From positions 132,800 through 196,799 of the forward strand of contig JAFEAO010000001.1 in assembly GCA_018266375.1 (NCBI GenBank): a DNA stretch of 64,000 nt. Direction: 5' to 3'. The stretch's first letter is position 1. Each line of letters begins with the position of its first letter. Origin of the DNA: Bdellovibrionales bacterium (GTDB taxonomy: Bacteria; Bdellovibrionota; UBA1018; CAIMNF01). The notes under the pieces are model-generated. The model had not been told where the DNA came from. It searched no databases and worked only from the letters and a program-made list of their open reading frames with translations. A program made the translations under genes and the position numbers. Shown piece after piece: positions 16,650 to 26,730 of the stretch.

Positions 16650-18341
16650 ATGCGGAACGTAAGAGGACCAATTGAATTCTTAACCCTATTGGGCTGCATT
16701 TGCCTTGCGAGTTGCAACAAACCTGAATCGATGCGTAATTCGCCGTCGACATCCGAGGCGCGCGAGATCTCGTCCATCGTCACCGATTCAAAAAAAGTGG
16801 GTGAAATCTGCGATCCTTTGGCTGAGCCTTACGGCGGCGGCGGCGGCACTTCAGCCAAACCTTATTTGATTTGCGCTAATGAACAATTTTTGCGAATTCC
16901 GGTGAGCCCATCGGCTTACTTCCGCCTCAAGACAGATCTCGATTTTTCGGGCGATGCTTTCGCACCGTTATTCTCGGTGGCTTCTCCGTTCAACGGCACC
17001 TTCGACGGTAACGGCCACTCGATTTCAAACATCGCTTACAATAACGCCCAAGACCGGGCACCCGCCGGAGTTTTCCGCGCGGTCGGTATCTCGGGACGAA
17101 TCATCAATCTTGAAATCGCCGCTATCGAAATCGAAGGCTATCAAATCGTCGGCGGGCTCGTGGGCATCCTTGAAGGTTCGGTGGAAAGCGTCGAGCTTCA
17201 AGGTACGATCACCTCTTCGGCAGTCGCGGGCGGGATGATCGGCCGCATGGGCAGCAAGACCGGTACTCCGCGCGTGACTTCGAGCTCGGTTTTAGCGGGC
17301 ACATTGGTTCAATCCCGCGCGGTCGGCGCCGCGTTTCCGTCGGATTACGTCGCGAGCGAATATAGCGCGCAAAGTCCGGCACGTCCGGCACCGGTGGGCT
17401 TGGGCGGTTTCGTCGGTGAGATTCGCAGCGGCGCCGTGATCAACGATTCATTATCAGAAGCTAACGTGAAGTGGCTCTCCGCCACTTTACCGAACGGCTA
17501 TCTCTCGAGCGCGGTCGGCGGATTCGTCGGAATGAGCCGCGGAGCCAACGTTTATATCAGCGGCTGCTCGGCGCGCGGTGCGGTCGGCGGCTTCTATCAA
17601 GTCGGCGGCTTTATCGGCCACTCAAACAACACACTCTCTATTTCAAATTCGCACGCCTACGGCAACGTCGGAGGCGACCACTTGGTCGGGGGATTCGGCG
17701 GCTACATCAACGATGCCGAGATCACCGATTGTTCGGCGCGCGGATCACTCTCGGTTAAAGTCAATTCGGGCGGATTCATCGGCGGAATACGCAACCTCGC
17801 GCGCACGGGCGTGATCGAGCGCTCTTTTTACAACGGTGCGATCAGCTGCGGACCGGTCTGCAGCAACGTCGGTGGCTTTATCGGTTCGTTTTTCAACAAC
17901 TACGACAAAGATACCGAAGGACAAAAAATCTCGGACTCATTTAGCTCGGGCACAATGAGCGCATCGGGTATCGCGAACAAACTTGCGGGCTTCATCGGCT
18001 CGTCCACGGCCAGCGCTAAAAACGGTTCGATTCAATACGCGCATGTATCGTCGTTTATGTCGTCGATCACCGCATCATCAGGCACAACATATGGATTCGC
18101 GGGACAACTCAGCGTAGGTTCGGCGATGGACTCCATCTACTATTGGGCAAATAACCGCGTACCGACCGACGCGTACGCGAAGGCCATCAGCTCAAGCGAG
18201 CTTTCGAACTCCGGCACCTATTCTTCGTACGATTTCGCGAACGCCGCAATCTGGCACACAACGACGACAAACTCGCTCGTCGGTTCCAGCGCGCCGATCT
18301 TAAGCTGGGCTTGCACCCTCAATGGCGTGACCTGTAATTAA
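16650..18341 (+). CDS. GLUG-repeat lipoprotein
   Basis: The 563-residue protein starts with MRNVRGPIEFLTLLGCICLASC, a lipoprotein signal with an LASC lipobox, so it is probably anchored in a membrane by lipidated Cys22. The rest carries repeats of the GLUG type: VGGLVGILEGS, LGGFVGEIRSG, VGGFVGMSRGA, VGGFIGHSNNT, VGGFGGYINDA, SGGFIGGIRN and VGGFIGSFFNN, each followed by a short strand ending in SxS or CSARG. These suggest a right-handed beta-helix or solenoid, as in surface and peptidase-associated proteins. A start at 16635 is possible, but the promoter-like element predicts a transcript start after it. No catalytic motif was recognised; a role in adhesion or surface structure is inference. 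Confidence 0.8.
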   Translation: MRNVRGPIEFLTLLGCICLASCNKPESMRNSPSTSEAREISSIVTDSKKVGEICDPLAEPYGGGGGTSAKPYLICANEQFLRIPVSPSAYFRLKTDLDFSGDAFAPLFSVASPFNGTFDGNGHSISNIAYNNAQDRAPAGVFRAVGISGRIINLEIAAIEIEGYQIVGGLVGILEGSVESVELQGTITSSAVAGGMIGRMGSKTGTPRVTSSSVLAGTLVQSRAVGAAFPSDYVASEYSAQSPARPAPVGLGGFVGEIRSGAVINDSLSEANVKWLSATLPNGYLSSAVGGFVGMSRGANVYISGCSARGAVGGFYQVGGFIGHSNNTLSISNSHAYGNVGGDHLVGGFGGYINDAEITDCSARGSLSVKVNSGGFIGGIRNLARTGVIERSFYNGAISCGPVCSNVGGFIGSFFNNYDKDTEGQKISDSFSSGTMSASGIANKLAGFIGSSTASAKNGSIQYAHVSSFMSSITASSGTTYGFAGQLSVGSAMDSIYYWANNRVPTDAYAKAISSSELSNSGTYSSYDFANAAIWHTTTTNSLVGSSAPILSWACTLNGVTCN

Positions 18342-18357
18342 ATTTTTTTGCAGCAGT

Positions 18358-18747
18358 TTAGATGGATTTGCGGCAACGGATCGTATCGATCGCCGAAACT
18401 TTCTTCGCGCCACCGCCGAGGACCGCTCCGCCGCCGATGAAGCCGGCGTTCTCGACCTTGCGGAAGGTCATGCTGAGTGCGACGTTGGATTTGTATTTAA
18501 AAAGTTTGCAGAGCTGATCGGCAACCGAGTTACGTGATCCGATCGCGGCTTCCGGATCGTAGGTTGCGACGTCGGAGACGATGTTCAATTTTACCACTTC
18601 GCCGTTTTTGACGTGAGTCGTAGTCGCGCAGATTTCATCCGAGTTATTGAGACCGAATTTGGTCGTCACGCATTGACGCTCTTCGAACGCGTGCGCGCTG
18701 GTTTGAGAAACTAAAAGTGCCGAAATTACCCACGAAATTCTATTCAT
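18358..18747 (-). CDS. Small exported protein of unknown function
   Basis: The 129-residue protein has a signal peptide (MNRISWVISALLVSQTSAHA). The mature part has four Cys (RQCVTTKFG, EICATTTH, DQLCKLFKY and TIRCRKSI) and a glycine-rich loop (FIGGGAVLGGGAKK) near the C-terminus. The Cys number suits two disulfides in the periplasm. No family is recognised. The longer frame begins at a GTG inside the Shine-Dalgarno AGGTGG, so the ATG at 18747, 5 bp after it, is the better start. It is transcribed divergently from grpE and converges on the GLUG lipoprotein gene. Confidence 0.7.
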   Translation of the reverse strand: MNRISWVISALLVSQTSAHAFEERQCVTTKFGLNNSDEICATTTHVKNGEVVKLNIVSDVATYDPEAAIGSRNSVADQLCKLFKYKSNVALSMTFRKVENAGFIGGGAVLGGGAKKVSAIDTIRCRKSI

Positions 18748-18794
18748 GATGCCCACCTATCCAGGGACCATCCCAAGGTTTTTTACATGATGAT

Positions 18795-18821
18795 AGTATA
18801 ATTTTTGTCGTAATGCGTCAA
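18795..18821 (-). promoter_or_regulatory. Putative promoter of the small exported protein gene
   Basis: On the minus strand TTGACG (plus coordinates 18816-18821) lies 15-17 bp before TATACT/TACTAT (around 18793-18800), about 45 bp upstream of the ATG. Spacing is slightly short for the better -10 match. Confidence 0.35.
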
Positions 18822-18923
18822 TTAAGTTGAGCGTTATTGCCTCACTTTTTCGAAACAAAAAATTGAACGAATTTCGTTGCGACACTTGCCAAATGACGAG
18901 TCGTGCACATAGTCTTCACTGCT

Positions 18924-19448
18924 ATGTCAGAACAACAAACAAACGAACAAGTGAACGACGCAAAGGTCGATGCAGAACAGCAAGCAGCGGCAGCGGATTC
19001 GGAAAAACCTGCGGAAAAGAAGGACGACTTCCAACAGAAGTACCTCTACTTGTATGCGGATTTCGAGAACTTCAAAAAGCGCTCATTTAAAGAGCGCCAA
19101 GACATCGTGAAATACGCGCTCGAAGGCGCGGCCGGTGAGCTTCTCCAAGTTTTGGACAACCTTGAACGGGCCCTGCAATTTGCAAAACCAGACGGTGATG
19201 CCCAACTGCTCGAAGGTTTAAAAATGGTAACAAACCAGTTTAAATCCACCCTCGAAAAGGAAGGAGTAACTGAAATCATTACAGAAAATAAGATATTCAC
19301 TCCGGAACTTCACGAAGGAATGGGCGCAGTCCCGAGCGACAAACCAGAAGGCACCATCGTCCAGACCATTCAAAAGGGCTATACCCTTCACGGTCGTTTG
19401 ATCCGTCCGGCTCGCGTCATGGTGAGCAGCGGACTTGACAAAAACTAA
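18924..19448 (+). CDS. grpE: GrpE, nucleotide-exchange factor of DnaK
   Basis: The 174-residue protein has an acidic, Ala/Gln-rich N-terminal part, then the long coiled-coil helix (about 37-90, with the conserved YLYADFENFKKRSFKER segment) and the C-terminal beta domain with ENKIFTPELHEGMGAVPSDK and the HGRLIRPARVMVS end. GrpE releases ADP from DnaK and works as a dimer. The frame is open from 18903, but MSEQQTN at 18924 matches the natural start. dnaK follows after 32 bp. No hrcA gene and no CIRCE inverted repeat precede it, so heat-shock control would differ from the HrcA scheme. Confidence 0.95.
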   Translation: MSEQQTNEQVNDAKVDAEQQAAAADSEKPAEKKDDFQQKYLYLYADFENFKKRSFKERQDIVKYALEGAAGELLQVLDNLERALQFAKPDGDAQLLEGLKMVTNQFKSTLEKEGVTEIITENKIFTPELHEGMGAVPSDKPEGTIVQTIQKGYTLHGRLIRPARVMVSSGLDKN

Positions 19449-19480
19449 ACCAAAACCATCTTAGAGAGTGAGGAAATTAT

Positions 19481-21412
19481 ATGGGTAAAATTATCGGAAT
19501 CGACTTAGGAACTACCAACTCGTGTGTGTCAGTAATGGACGGCGGCGAAGCCAAAGTCATCGCCAACTCGGAAGGCGCGAACACGACTCCTTCTATCGTC
19601 GGCTTCCTCCCTAGCGGAGAGAAAGTCGTGGGCCAAGCGGCAAAACGCCAAGCGGTCACTAACCCGGACAAGACATTGTTCGAAGTAAAACGTCTCATCG
19701 GACGTAAGTTCAATTCTAAAGAAGTGCAAGAGTTCGCAAAAGTAGCTCCCTTCAAAGTAGTGGAAGCGAAAAACGGCGACGCTTGGGTGAGAGTCGCGGA
19801 CCGCGATTATTCTCCACAAGAGATCTCGGCGCTCGTTCTCCAAAAAATGAAAAAGACCGCTGAAGATTATCTCGGCGAGCCGGTCACAGAAGCAGTCGTT
19901 ACCGTTCCTGCGTACTTCAACGATGCTCAACGTCAGGCAACGAAAGACGCCGGCCGCATCGCGGGTCTCGAAGTGAAACGTATTATTAACGAGCCGACAG
20001 CGGCAGCACTCGCTTACGGTCTCGATAAAAAAGCACAAAACGAAATCGTAGCGGTTTTCGACTTGGGTGGCGGTACCTTCGACGTATCGATCCTCGAACT
20101 CGGCGACGGCGTGTTCGAAGTCAAAGCGACCAACGGGGACACATTCCTTGGCGGCGGTAACTTCGACCAAAAAATCATCGACTGGTTGGCCGGCGAATTC
20201 AAACGCGACAACGGCATCGACCTCCGCACTGACAAGATGGCGCTCCAACGCTTAAAAGAAGCCGCGGAGAAAGCGAAGCACGAATTATCGAGCCAGACTG
20301 AAACGGACATCAACCTACCGTTCATCACGGCGGATGCCTCAGGCCCGAAACACTTGAACTACAAGTTGTCTCGCGCAAAGCTCGAGCAACTCGTCGACGA
20401 TTTGATCCAAAAACTCGCAGGTCCGTGCGAGACCGCTCTCAAGGACTCGGGCTTTACCAAAGACAAGATCAACGAAGTGATTCTCGTCGGCGGCATGACC
20501 CGTATGCCTCGCGTTCAAGCCAAGGTTAAAGAAATCTTCGGCAAAGAAGCCAATAAGAGCGTGAACCCGGACGAAGTCGTCGCATCTGGCGCTTCGATTC
20601 AAGGTGGCGTATTGAAGGGCGACGTCAAAGACGTTCTCCTCCTCGACGTGACTCCACTCTCCCTCGGTATCGAAACCCTGGGCGGCGTCTCGACCAAGCT
20701 CATCGAAAAGAACACCACGATTCCTACCAAGAAATCGCAAACGTTCTCGACCGCAGCCGACAACCAAAACGCCGTGACGATCCACGTGCTCCAGGGCGAA
20801 CGCGAGTTCGCCGAGCACAACAAATCCCTCGGACGCTTTGACCTCGTGGGTATCCCACCAGCTCCTCGCGGTATGCCTCAGATCGAAGTCACCTTCGACA
20901 TCGACGCGAACGGTATCGTTCACGTCGGCGCGAAAGACCTCGGTACCGGCAAAGAGCAATCGATCAAGATCACTGCTTCATCAGGTCTTTCTGAAGAAGA
21001 AATTAAAAAGATGCAGCGTGAAGCCGAAGAGCATAAAGCCGAAGACGAAAAACGCAAGCAACTCGTCAACGCACGTAACACTCTCGACGGTTTGATCTAC
21101 TCGATCGAAAAAACGGTTAAAGAAAGCGGCGACAAGATCCCTGCCGAAGAAAAAACCAAAGTTGAGGCCGCAGTTGTAGAAGCGAAGAAATTCGTGACCA
21201 GCAACGAGCTCACTGAGATCGAAAAGGCGACGCAAGACCTTACCGCGGCTTCGAACAAAATGGCCGAGCACTTGTACAAACAAGCAGGCCCAGGCCAACC
21301 CGGCGGCCCAGACATGGGTGCAGGCGGACCGGGCGCTCAAGCGGGCACAGCAGGTGCCGAAGCTGATAAAAAAGAAGAAGACGTTATCGACGCCGACTTC
21401 AAACAAGTCTAA
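19481..21412 (+). CDS. dnaK: Chaperone DnaK (Hsp70)
   Basis: The 643-residue protein is a complete Hsp70. The ATPase domain (about 1-385) has [11 protein letters not shown], the phosphate-2 motif [14 protein letters not shown] and [11 protein letters not shown]. The substrate-binding beta domain (about 390-505) has [15 protein letters not shown] and [13 protein letters not shown]. The helical lid and a Gly/Pro/Ala-rich linker then lead to the end VIDADFKQV, close to the conserved EEVD-like DnaK tail. It folds proteins with GrpE and DnaJ. The ATG follows GAGGAAA. The gene is in the classic grpE-dnaK-dnaJ order, with a terminator before dnaJ. Confidence 0.98.
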   Translation: MGKIIGIDLGTTNSCVSVMDGGEAKVIANSEGANTTPSIVGFLPSGEKVVGQAAKRQAVTNPDKTLFEVKRLIGRKFNSKEVQEFAKVAPFKVVEAKNGDAWVRVADRDYSPQEISALVLQKMKKTAEDYLGEPVTEAVVTVPAYFNDAQRQATKDAGRIAGLEVKRIINEPTAAALAYGLDKKAQNEIVAVFDLGGGTFDVSILELGDGVFEVKATNGDTFLGGGNFDQKIIDWLAGEFKRDNGIDLRTDKMALQRLKEAAEKAKHELSSQTETDINLPFITADASGPKHLNYKLSRAKLEQLVDDLIQKLAGPCETALKDSGFTKDKINEVILVGGMTRMPRVQAKVKEIFGKEANKSVNPDEVVASGASIQGGVLKGDVKDVLLLDVTPLSLGIETLGGVSTKLIEKNTTIPTKKSQTFSTAADNQNAVTIHVLQGEREFAEHNKSLGRFDLVGIPPAPRGMPQIEVTFDIDANGIVHVGAKDLGTGKEQSIKITASSGLSEEEIKKMQREAEEHKAEDEKRKQLVNARNTLDGLIYSIEKTVKESGDKIPAEEKTKVEAAVVEAKKFVTSNELTEIEKATQDLTAASNKMAEHLYKQAGPGQPGGPDMGAGGPGAQAGTAGAEADKKEEDVIDADFKQV

Positions 21413-21423
21413 GATCAATTTTA

Positions 21424-21460
21424 AACCCGTCCTGCACGGTTGAGTGCGGGGCGGGTTTTT
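21424..21460 (+). terminator. Terminator between dnaK and dnaJ
   Basis: ACCCG-TCCTGCAC pairs with GTGCGGGG-CGGGT around a short loop, followed by TTTTT. It suggests partial termination after dnaK, so that dnaJ would be transcribed by read-through or from its own promoter. Confidence 0.7.
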
Positions 21461-21477
21461 GCTATTTTTAGGAACAC

Positions 21478-22635
21478 ATGGCTGACAAACGGGATTATTA
21501 CGAAGTGCTAGGAGTGGCTCGCGGTGCAAGTGCCGACGAGGTCAAAAAGGCTTTCCGTAAACTCGCCGTTCAGTATCATCCGGACAAAAATCCGGGCGAC
21601 AAAAAATCCGAAGACAAATTTAAAGAAGTCAACGAGGCGTACGAAACGCTCTCGGACGACAAAAAACGCAAGATGTACGATCAATTTGGTCACGCGGCCT
21701 CAAACATGGGTGGCGGCGGACAGGGTCCGTTCGGCGGATTTGAAGGCTTCGGCGGCGCCGGGGGTGCTTCGATGAACGACATCTTCGGCGATATTTTCGG
21801 TGACATCTTTGGCGGTGGAGGCCGGGGTGGACGCGGTCGCGGCGGACGTCGCGCCCGCACGGGCGCCGATCTCGAAACCCAAGTCGACATCACGTTCGAA
21901 GAAGCCTTTAAGGGCGCCGAGAAGGTCATTACCGTCAACAAGCACGCCGAGTGCGATACCTGTCATGGCTCGGGCGCGAAGCCCGGCACCAAACCTGAAA
22001 CTTGTAAAACCTGCCAAGGCCGCGGCGAAGTCACCTTCCAACAAGGCTTCTTTGCCGTTTCCCGCCCGTGTACGCAATGTCACGGCACCGGCCAGACCAT
22101 TGCAAACCCATGCGGTACTTGCCGTGGGCAAGGCAAGGTCCGCAAAAGCTCACAACTCTCAGTCACGGTTCCAGCCGGTATCGATACAGGTCAGCGCTTA
22201 AAGCTCACCGACGAAGGCGAAGCCGGCGAACAAGGAGGCCCTTCGGGCGACCTCTACATCGTCATCAACGTACTTGAACACGATTTCTTCCGCCGCGATG
22301 GCGCCGAAGTCATTTGCGACGTCCCGATTACTTTTGTCCAAGCGGCATTGGGATCGACGCTGGATGTCCCGACTTTGGACGGCAAGGTCGAGATGAAAAT
22401 TCCGAGTGGCACCCAGTCCCACAAAATCTTCCGTTTGAAGGGTAAGGGCCTCCCTCATCTTGGCCGGGGCGGTCGTGGCGATCAGTTGGTGCGCGTCATG
22501 ATTGAAGTCCCATCTAAGCTCAACGCCGAGCAAGCGGATGCTCTTCGTAAGTTTGACGAGCTTTCCCAAAAAGACACAAAAGCTCACCCGCTCCATAACG
22601 GATTTTTCGAGCGCGTCCGCCGAATTTTCGAGTAA
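21478..22635 (+). CDS. dnaJ: Chaperone DnaJ (Hsp40)
   Basis: The 385-residue type I Hsp40 has a J domain (1-70, with the HPD motif in [11 protein letters not shown]), a Gly/Phe-rich linker (about 75-125, with [11 protein letters not shown]), four CxxCxGxG-type zinc repeats ([32 protein letters not shown]; about 155-225) and the C-terminal substrate-binding domains. It delivers substrates to DnaK and stimulates its ATPase. AGGAAC lies 3-8 bp before the ATG. The third gene of the grpE-dnaK-dnaJ cluster. Confidence 0.98.
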   Translation: MADKRDYYEVLGVARGASADEVKKAFRKLAVQYHPDKNPGDKKSEDKFKEVNEAYETLSDDKKRKMYDQFGHAASNMGGGGQGPFGGFEGFGGAGGASMNDIFGDIFGDIFGGGGRGGRGRGGRRARTGADLETQVDITFEEAFKGAEKVITVNKHAECDTCHGSGAKPGTKPETCKTCQGRGEVTFQQGFFAVSRPCTQCHGTGQTIANPCGTCRGQGKVRKSSQLSVTVPAGIDTGQRLKLTDEGEAGEQGGPSGDLYIVINVLEHDFFRRDGAEVICDVPITFVQAALGSTLDVPTLDGKVEMKIPSGTQSHKIFRLKGKGLPHLGRGGRGDQLVRVMIEVPSKLNAEQADALRKFDELSQKDTKAHPLHNGFFERVRRIFE

Positions 22636-22668
22636 TTTCCAACGGCGATTTGATATCATAGTTCCACT

Positions 22669-23319
22669 ATGACAAATCAAATCCGAATGGACGACCCAGC
22701 GGCTCCCGCTACTCCTGCCAACCCTCACACCACCACGACTGGCGTGATGAGCCCGTTCACCCCGATCGACCAACACCTTTTTGAATCCCGTATTATTTTC
22801 GTCAGCGGCGAAGTCGACTCCGACCTCGCGGTTCGCGTCAATAAGCAGCTGCTCGCGATGGAACGCGCCAACCCCGAAAAGCCGATAGTATTGTGGGTCG
22901 ATTGTCCGGGCGGCGAAGTCTACTCGGGCTTCTCGATCTACGACACCGTTCAATTCATCCAGCCTCGCGTGATCACCGTCGTTGCGGGTCTCGCTGCCAG
23001 CATGGGCTCGGTGATCGCCCTCTCCGCCGAAGCAAAAGACCGCCTCGCGCTTCCGAACTCGAAACTCCTCATTCACCAACCTTTGATCGGCGGAGTGATG
23101 CGCGGATCGGCGTCGGACCTCGAGATCCACGCCAAAGACATCATCGAGCTCAAAAAGAAAATGCATCGCATGTATGCGGAACGTACCGGCAAGCCGGTCG
23201 AAAAATTCCAAGAGCTGATGGAACGCGATCGTTGGATCGACCCTAAAGAAGGCGTCGAGCTCAACTTGATCTCGAAAGTGATCAACAGCCGCAAGGATCT
23301 CGATTCACACCTTAAATAA
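22669..23319 (+). CDS. ClpP-family serine protease homologue with an altered catalytic triad
   Basis: The 216-residue protein has the ClpP fold: FVSGEVDSDLAVRVNKQLL, VDCPGGEVYSGFSIYDT, the nucleophile region AGLAASMGSVIAL (Ser114), and SKLLIHQPL (His136). The segment EGVELNLISKVINSR aligns without gaps with the E. coli ClpP end that holds the catalytic Asp (in GLVD); here that residue is Ser202. ClpP degrades proteins as a double heptamer with ClpX or ClpA. The changed third residue may reduce activity, as in the ClpR-type partners of mixed rings, or another residue may replace it. It has a Thr/Pro/Ala-rich N-terminal extension of about 25 residues. clpA and clpS are elsewhere in the window (39557-42250); no clpX is next to it. 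Confidence 0.85.
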   Translation: MTNQIRMDDPAAPATPANPHTTTTGVMSPFTPIDQHLFESRIIFVSGEVDSDLAVRVNKQLLAMERANPEKPIVLWVDCPGGEVYSGFSIYDTVQFIQPRVITVVAGLAASMGSVIALSAEAKDRLALPNSKLLIHQPLIGGVMRGSASDLEIHAKDIIELKKKMHRMYAERTGKPVEKFQELMERDRWIDPKEGVELNLISKVINSRKDLDSHLK

Positions 23320-23321
23320 TC

Positions 23322-25145
23322 ATGAACCCAAAGCTGAACCGTAGTGCGTTGTCCAGGTATGCGCTTTTAGTAGCCGTCGCCGCTTTCACCGCGTGTTCGT
23401 CGTCGGGTCCGGTTCGGAAATCTTCCGAGCCTTATCCACAGCAACCGTCAAGGCAACCGGCCCCCGGCGTTCAGCAAATTCCGGCGGCACCGACTCCGAT
23501 TCAAGCGGCTCCCGGTATCGTGTTTCAAGGCACGCCCGAGCAGCTTCTAAAAACCGTCCAGACTTACTATCAAAACGGCAAAGTCGAAGACGCGACCAAC
23601 TTGCTCTGGTCGGTAAAGGAAGAAGCGATTCCTCCGGCCAACCGCACGGAGTTTTGGAACTTGCGGGGCTTAATCGAATTGCAAAAACGCCAACCTGAAG
23701 CGGCTCAGATTTCTTTTCAAAAAGCTTTGAGCCAAAACCGTACACCCGAATACCGCGGTTACTATCAGTACAACTACGCAAGCGCGCTCTATGAATCCAA
23801 TCGTTCGAACGACGCGCTCGACGTGTTGAACTCGATCGACGTGGGTCCGCTCGACGTCGCTCAGCAAGGTAAAGTCTTTAACCTGAAACAAAAAATCCAC
23901 GCGAAGATTCCACCAGCAAACGCGCTCCAACCGCGACCGTCGCCAGGCGTTGGCGGCGAGATCGTAGCGCCTGCGGTTCCGACCGAGATTTACCACGGTC
24001 CCACTAAACCGTTCCGTATCGGCCTCCTCGTCCCCTTGAGCGGCAAGTACGAAACCTTCGGCAAGAAGGTTCAAAAGGCCGTGGAACTGGCGTTCCAACA
24101 CTCGTCAAACAATCAGGCAAAAAACTTTGAGCTAGTCCCGATGGACAGCGGCGAAACCCCGGTGATGCAAATCGACGCCTTGAGAAAACTCGTCGAAGAG
24201 CAACAAGTGATCGCCGTCATCGGCCCGGTCCTCAGTAAAGGCATCGAAGAACTCTCCGCGCGCGCGGACTATTACCGGATCCCGTTGATTTCAATCGCGC
24301 AATCCCAGGGGTCACTCGGAACAAACTTATTCTCTTGCTCGATCTCAAACAAAAATCAGGTCAAACGCATCGCCGATTACGCGATGAAGGTAAAGGGTTA
24401 CACCAAGTTCGCGATTTTGGCACCGTCGAATACGCCGGGCGAAGAGCTTGCGAATCTTTTCTGGGACGAGATCGAAGCTCACAAGGGCTCGATCAAAGCG
24501 ATGGAGTATTACGACCCTGAAGCGACCGACTTCCGCGAAGCCGTGGATAAGGCCGTCGGTCTTCACTATCTCGAAACCCGCGCCGAAGAGCTGAAAGTTT
24601 TGTCTGAGAAGCGTAAAGAACTCAAGATCACCCGCAAGACCATGAAGACGGCTCAATACTTCAACTTGCCTCCGATCGTTGACTTCGAAGCCGTCTTTAT
24701 TGCCGACGACGGTCGGATCGCGGGCCAGGTCATTCCGACTTTCACTTTCCGTGATGCCAAAGGCATGAACTTCCTCGGACTCACGAGTTGGAACTCGAGT
24801 CAGTTCTTGAGCCGCACCACCGATCAGGCCGAAGGCGCTCTCTTCCCGGTTGCGTTTAACTCCCTGAAGCCGGCAAAGACCACGAAAGCGTTTTACGATC
24901 TGTTTTTGTCGACCTATAACGCCTACCCCGGCGAGTTCGACGCCGTCGCATTCGATGCGGCTTCATTGGTCTTGGAGGTCATGGACCACACGCCTTCATC
25001 CCGCGAAGACTTCAAATCCGAACTCGAATCGGTCCATCGTTTCGATTCCGCGACCGGAGAAATCACGATGGATGGGCACCAGTGCACTCGCGATTTGTCG
25101 CTCTATTCGGTTAAAAAGAACAAATTCGAAGTGGTCGAAGAATAA
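23322..25145 (+). CDS. LpoA/LppC-like lipoprotein with periplasmic-binding-protein fold
   Basis: The 607-residue protein has a lipoprotein signal (ALLVAVAAFTAC, lipidated Cys near 25), a Pro/Gln-rich spacer, a TPR-like helical region (about 65-200, with KVEDATNLLWSVKEE) and a periplasmic-binding-protein-like domain (about 225-600, starting FRIGLLVPLSGKYETFG). This is the architecture of LpoA, the outer-membrane activator of penicillin-binding protein 1A, and of related LppC proteins. Activation of peptidoglycan synthesis is likely but not proven, because the binding-protein fold alone is common. It starts 2 bp after the ClpP-like gene and precedes fumC. The start is fixed by that spacing. Confidence 0.78.
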   Translation: MNPKLNRSALSRYALLVAVAAFTACSSSGPVRKSSEPYPQQPSRQPAPGVQQIPAAPTPIQAAPGIVFQGTPEQLLKTVQTYYQNGKVEDATNLLWSVKEEAIPPANRTEFWNLRGLIELQKRQPEAAQISFQKALSQNRTPEYRGYYQYNYASALYESNRSNDALDVLNSIDVGPLDVAQQGKVFNLKQKIHAKIPPANALQPRPSPGVGGEIVAPAVPTEIYHGPTKPFRIGLLVPLSGKYETFGKKVQKAVELAFQHSSNNQAKNFELVPMDSGETPVMQIDALRKLVEEQQVIAVIGPVLSKGIEELSARADYYRIPLISIAQSQGSLGTNLFSCSISNKNQVKRIADYAMKVKGYTKFAILAPSNTPGEELANLFWDEIEAHKGSIKAMEYYDPEATDFREAVDKAVGLHYLETRAEELKVLSEKRKELKITRKTMKTAQYFNLPPIVDFEAVFIADDGRIAGQVIPTFTFRDAKGMNFLGLTSWNSSQFLSRTTDQAEGALFPVAFNSLKPAKTTKAFYDLFLSTYNAYPGEFDAVAFDAASLVLEVMDHTPSSREDFKSELESVHRFDSATGEITMDGHQCTRDLSLYSVKKNKFEVVEE

Positions 25146-25182
25146 TTTAAACGCACGGCAATCGCGTTAATAAGGAGTAACC

Positions 25183-26598
25183 ATGTCCACACCTACAAGC
25201 AAAGTTCGTATCGAAAAAGATTCATTCGGTCCCATCGAGGTCCCAGCCGACCGTCTTTGGGGAGCTCAAACCCAACGCTCACTCCACCACTTCTCCATCT
25301 CCAACGAACATATGCCTGAAGCTTTGATTCGCGCGCTCGTGACCGTGAAGGGTGCGGCTGCGACGATCAACGCCGAGCTCGGCACCCTTCCGAAAGACAA
25401 AGCCGAAGCGATTTTAAAAGCGGTCGGCGAAGTCCACGAAGGCAAACATGATAAAGAATTCCCGCTCTTTGTTTGGCAAACCGGCAGCGGCACGCAAACC
25501 AACATGAACGTCAACGAAGTGCTTGCCAATCGCGCCTCGGAAATTTTAGGCGGCGAACGCGGCGAGTCCCGCAAAGTTCACCCGAACGACGACGTCAACC
25601 GCGGGCAAAGCTCAAACGACGTCTTCCCGACCGCGATGAGCGTGGCCGCAGTGATGGAAATCAAGCAGCGCCTCATTCCTAAAGTGAGCGAACTCCGCGA
25701 TGCACTCCGTGTGAAAGCAAACACATTCAAAGATATCGTTAAAATCGGCCGCACCCACTTGATGGATGCGACGCCATTAACTCTGGGCCAGGAGTTTTCA
25801 GGCTACGTCGCCATGCTCGATCATGGATTAAAACACGTGGAAGCGGCTCTCCCGCACCTCCATGAGCTTGCACTCGGCGGCACCGCCGTCGGAACCGGCT
25901 TGAACTCGGTCGTCGGTTACGACGAGAAAGTAGCAAAAGAGATCGCACGTGTGACCAAATCGCCGTTCATCACCGCTCCTTCCAAGTTCGAAGCCATGGG
26001 CGCAAACGATGCGCTCGTGAACGCTCACGGCGCGATGAAAACTCTCGCGACATCGCTCTTCAAGATCGCAAACGACATCCGCTGGCTCGGATCAGGCCCG
26101 CGTTCGGGTATCGGCGAGCTCATGCTTCCGGAAAACGAGCCAGGCTCTTCGATCATGCCGGGCAAAGTCAACCCGACTCAATGTGAAGCGATGACCATGC
26201 TTTGCGCGCAAGTCATGGGGAACGACGTCGCGATCAATATCGGTGGTGCGAGCGGAAACTTCGAGCTCAATGTTTACAAGCCGCTCCTTATCCACAATTT
26301 CTTGATGTCAGTGCGTTTGATCGCTGATGGCTGCCGCAACTTCCGCGAGTTCTGTATCGACGGACTCGAAGCCAACCGCAAGCAGATCGATGCGCATCTT
26401 AAAAACTCGCTCATGCTCGTGACCGCGCTCAATCCGCACATCGGTTACGACAACGCCGCAAAGATCGCCAAGAAAGCTCACCACGAAGGTACGACGCTCA
26501 AAGAAGCGGCGATCGCACTCGGTATCGTTAAAGCCGAAGACTTCGATAAGTGGGTACGCCCTCAAGACATGTGCGGGCCTTCGCCAGCGAAGAAGTAG
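25183..26598 (+). CDS. fumC: Fumarate hydratase class II
   Basis: The 471-residue protein is a complete class II fumarase/aspartase-family enzyme. The N-terminus has [19 protein letters not shown]. The substrate loop [13 protein letters not shown] and the active-site [14 protein letters not shown] block follow, and the flexible loop has the signature [11 protein letters not shown]. It interconverts fumarate and malate in the tricarboxylic acid cycle in the cytoplasm and needs no Fe-S cluster. Residues match fumarase rather than aspartase. AAGGAG lies 6 bp before the ATG. The gene is preceded by the LpoA-like gene and followed by an unrelated dacB-like gene. Confidence 0.96.
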   Translation: MSTPTSKVRIEKDSFGPIEVPADRLWGAQTQRSLHHFSISNEHMPEALIRALVTVKGAAATINAELGTLPKDKAEAILKAVGEVHEGKHDKEFPLFVWQTGSGTQTNMNVNEVLANRASEILGGERGESRKVHPNDDVNRGQSSNDVFPTAMSVAAVMEIKQRLIPKVSELRDALRVKANTFKDIVKIGRTHLMDATPLTLGQEFSGYVAMLDHGLKHVEAALPHLHELALGGTAVGTGLNSVVGYDEKVAKEIARVTKSPFITAPSKFEAMGANDALVNAHGAMKTLATSLFKIANDIRWLGSGPRSGIGELMLPENEPGSSIMPGKVNPTQCEAMTMLCAQVMGNDVAINIGGASGNFELNVYKPLLIHNFLMSVRLIADGCRNFREFCIDGLEANRKQIDAHLKNSLMLVTALNPHIGYDNAAKIAKKAHHEGTTLKEAAIALGIVKAEDFDKWVRPQDMCGPSPAKK

Positions 26599-26730
26599 CC
26601 GCCATCAGCCCTTAAAAACAAGGATTAGCAGACAACTTTTGTCGGACGACGTCGTTATTATATAAATTTTATTTACAAATTCAACGGAGTTTTATAAAAT
26701 AACCTAAGCTGCACAGAGAGGTTTCTCGGA

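Noticed and set aside
18780..18923. CIRCE or sigma-32 promoter before grpE
   Set aside because: No TTAGCACTC-N9-GAGTGCTAA and no clear CTTGAA/CCCCAT pair was found in this stretch.
19529..20248. 239-codon minus-strand open frame inside dnaK
   Set aside because: Antisense to a highly conserved gene and without recognisable features; explained by codon bias.
22198..23211. 337-codon minus-strand open frame spanning dnaJ and the ClpP-like gene
   Set aside because: It crosses two genuine genes and a gap between them, so it cannot be a separate conserved gene.
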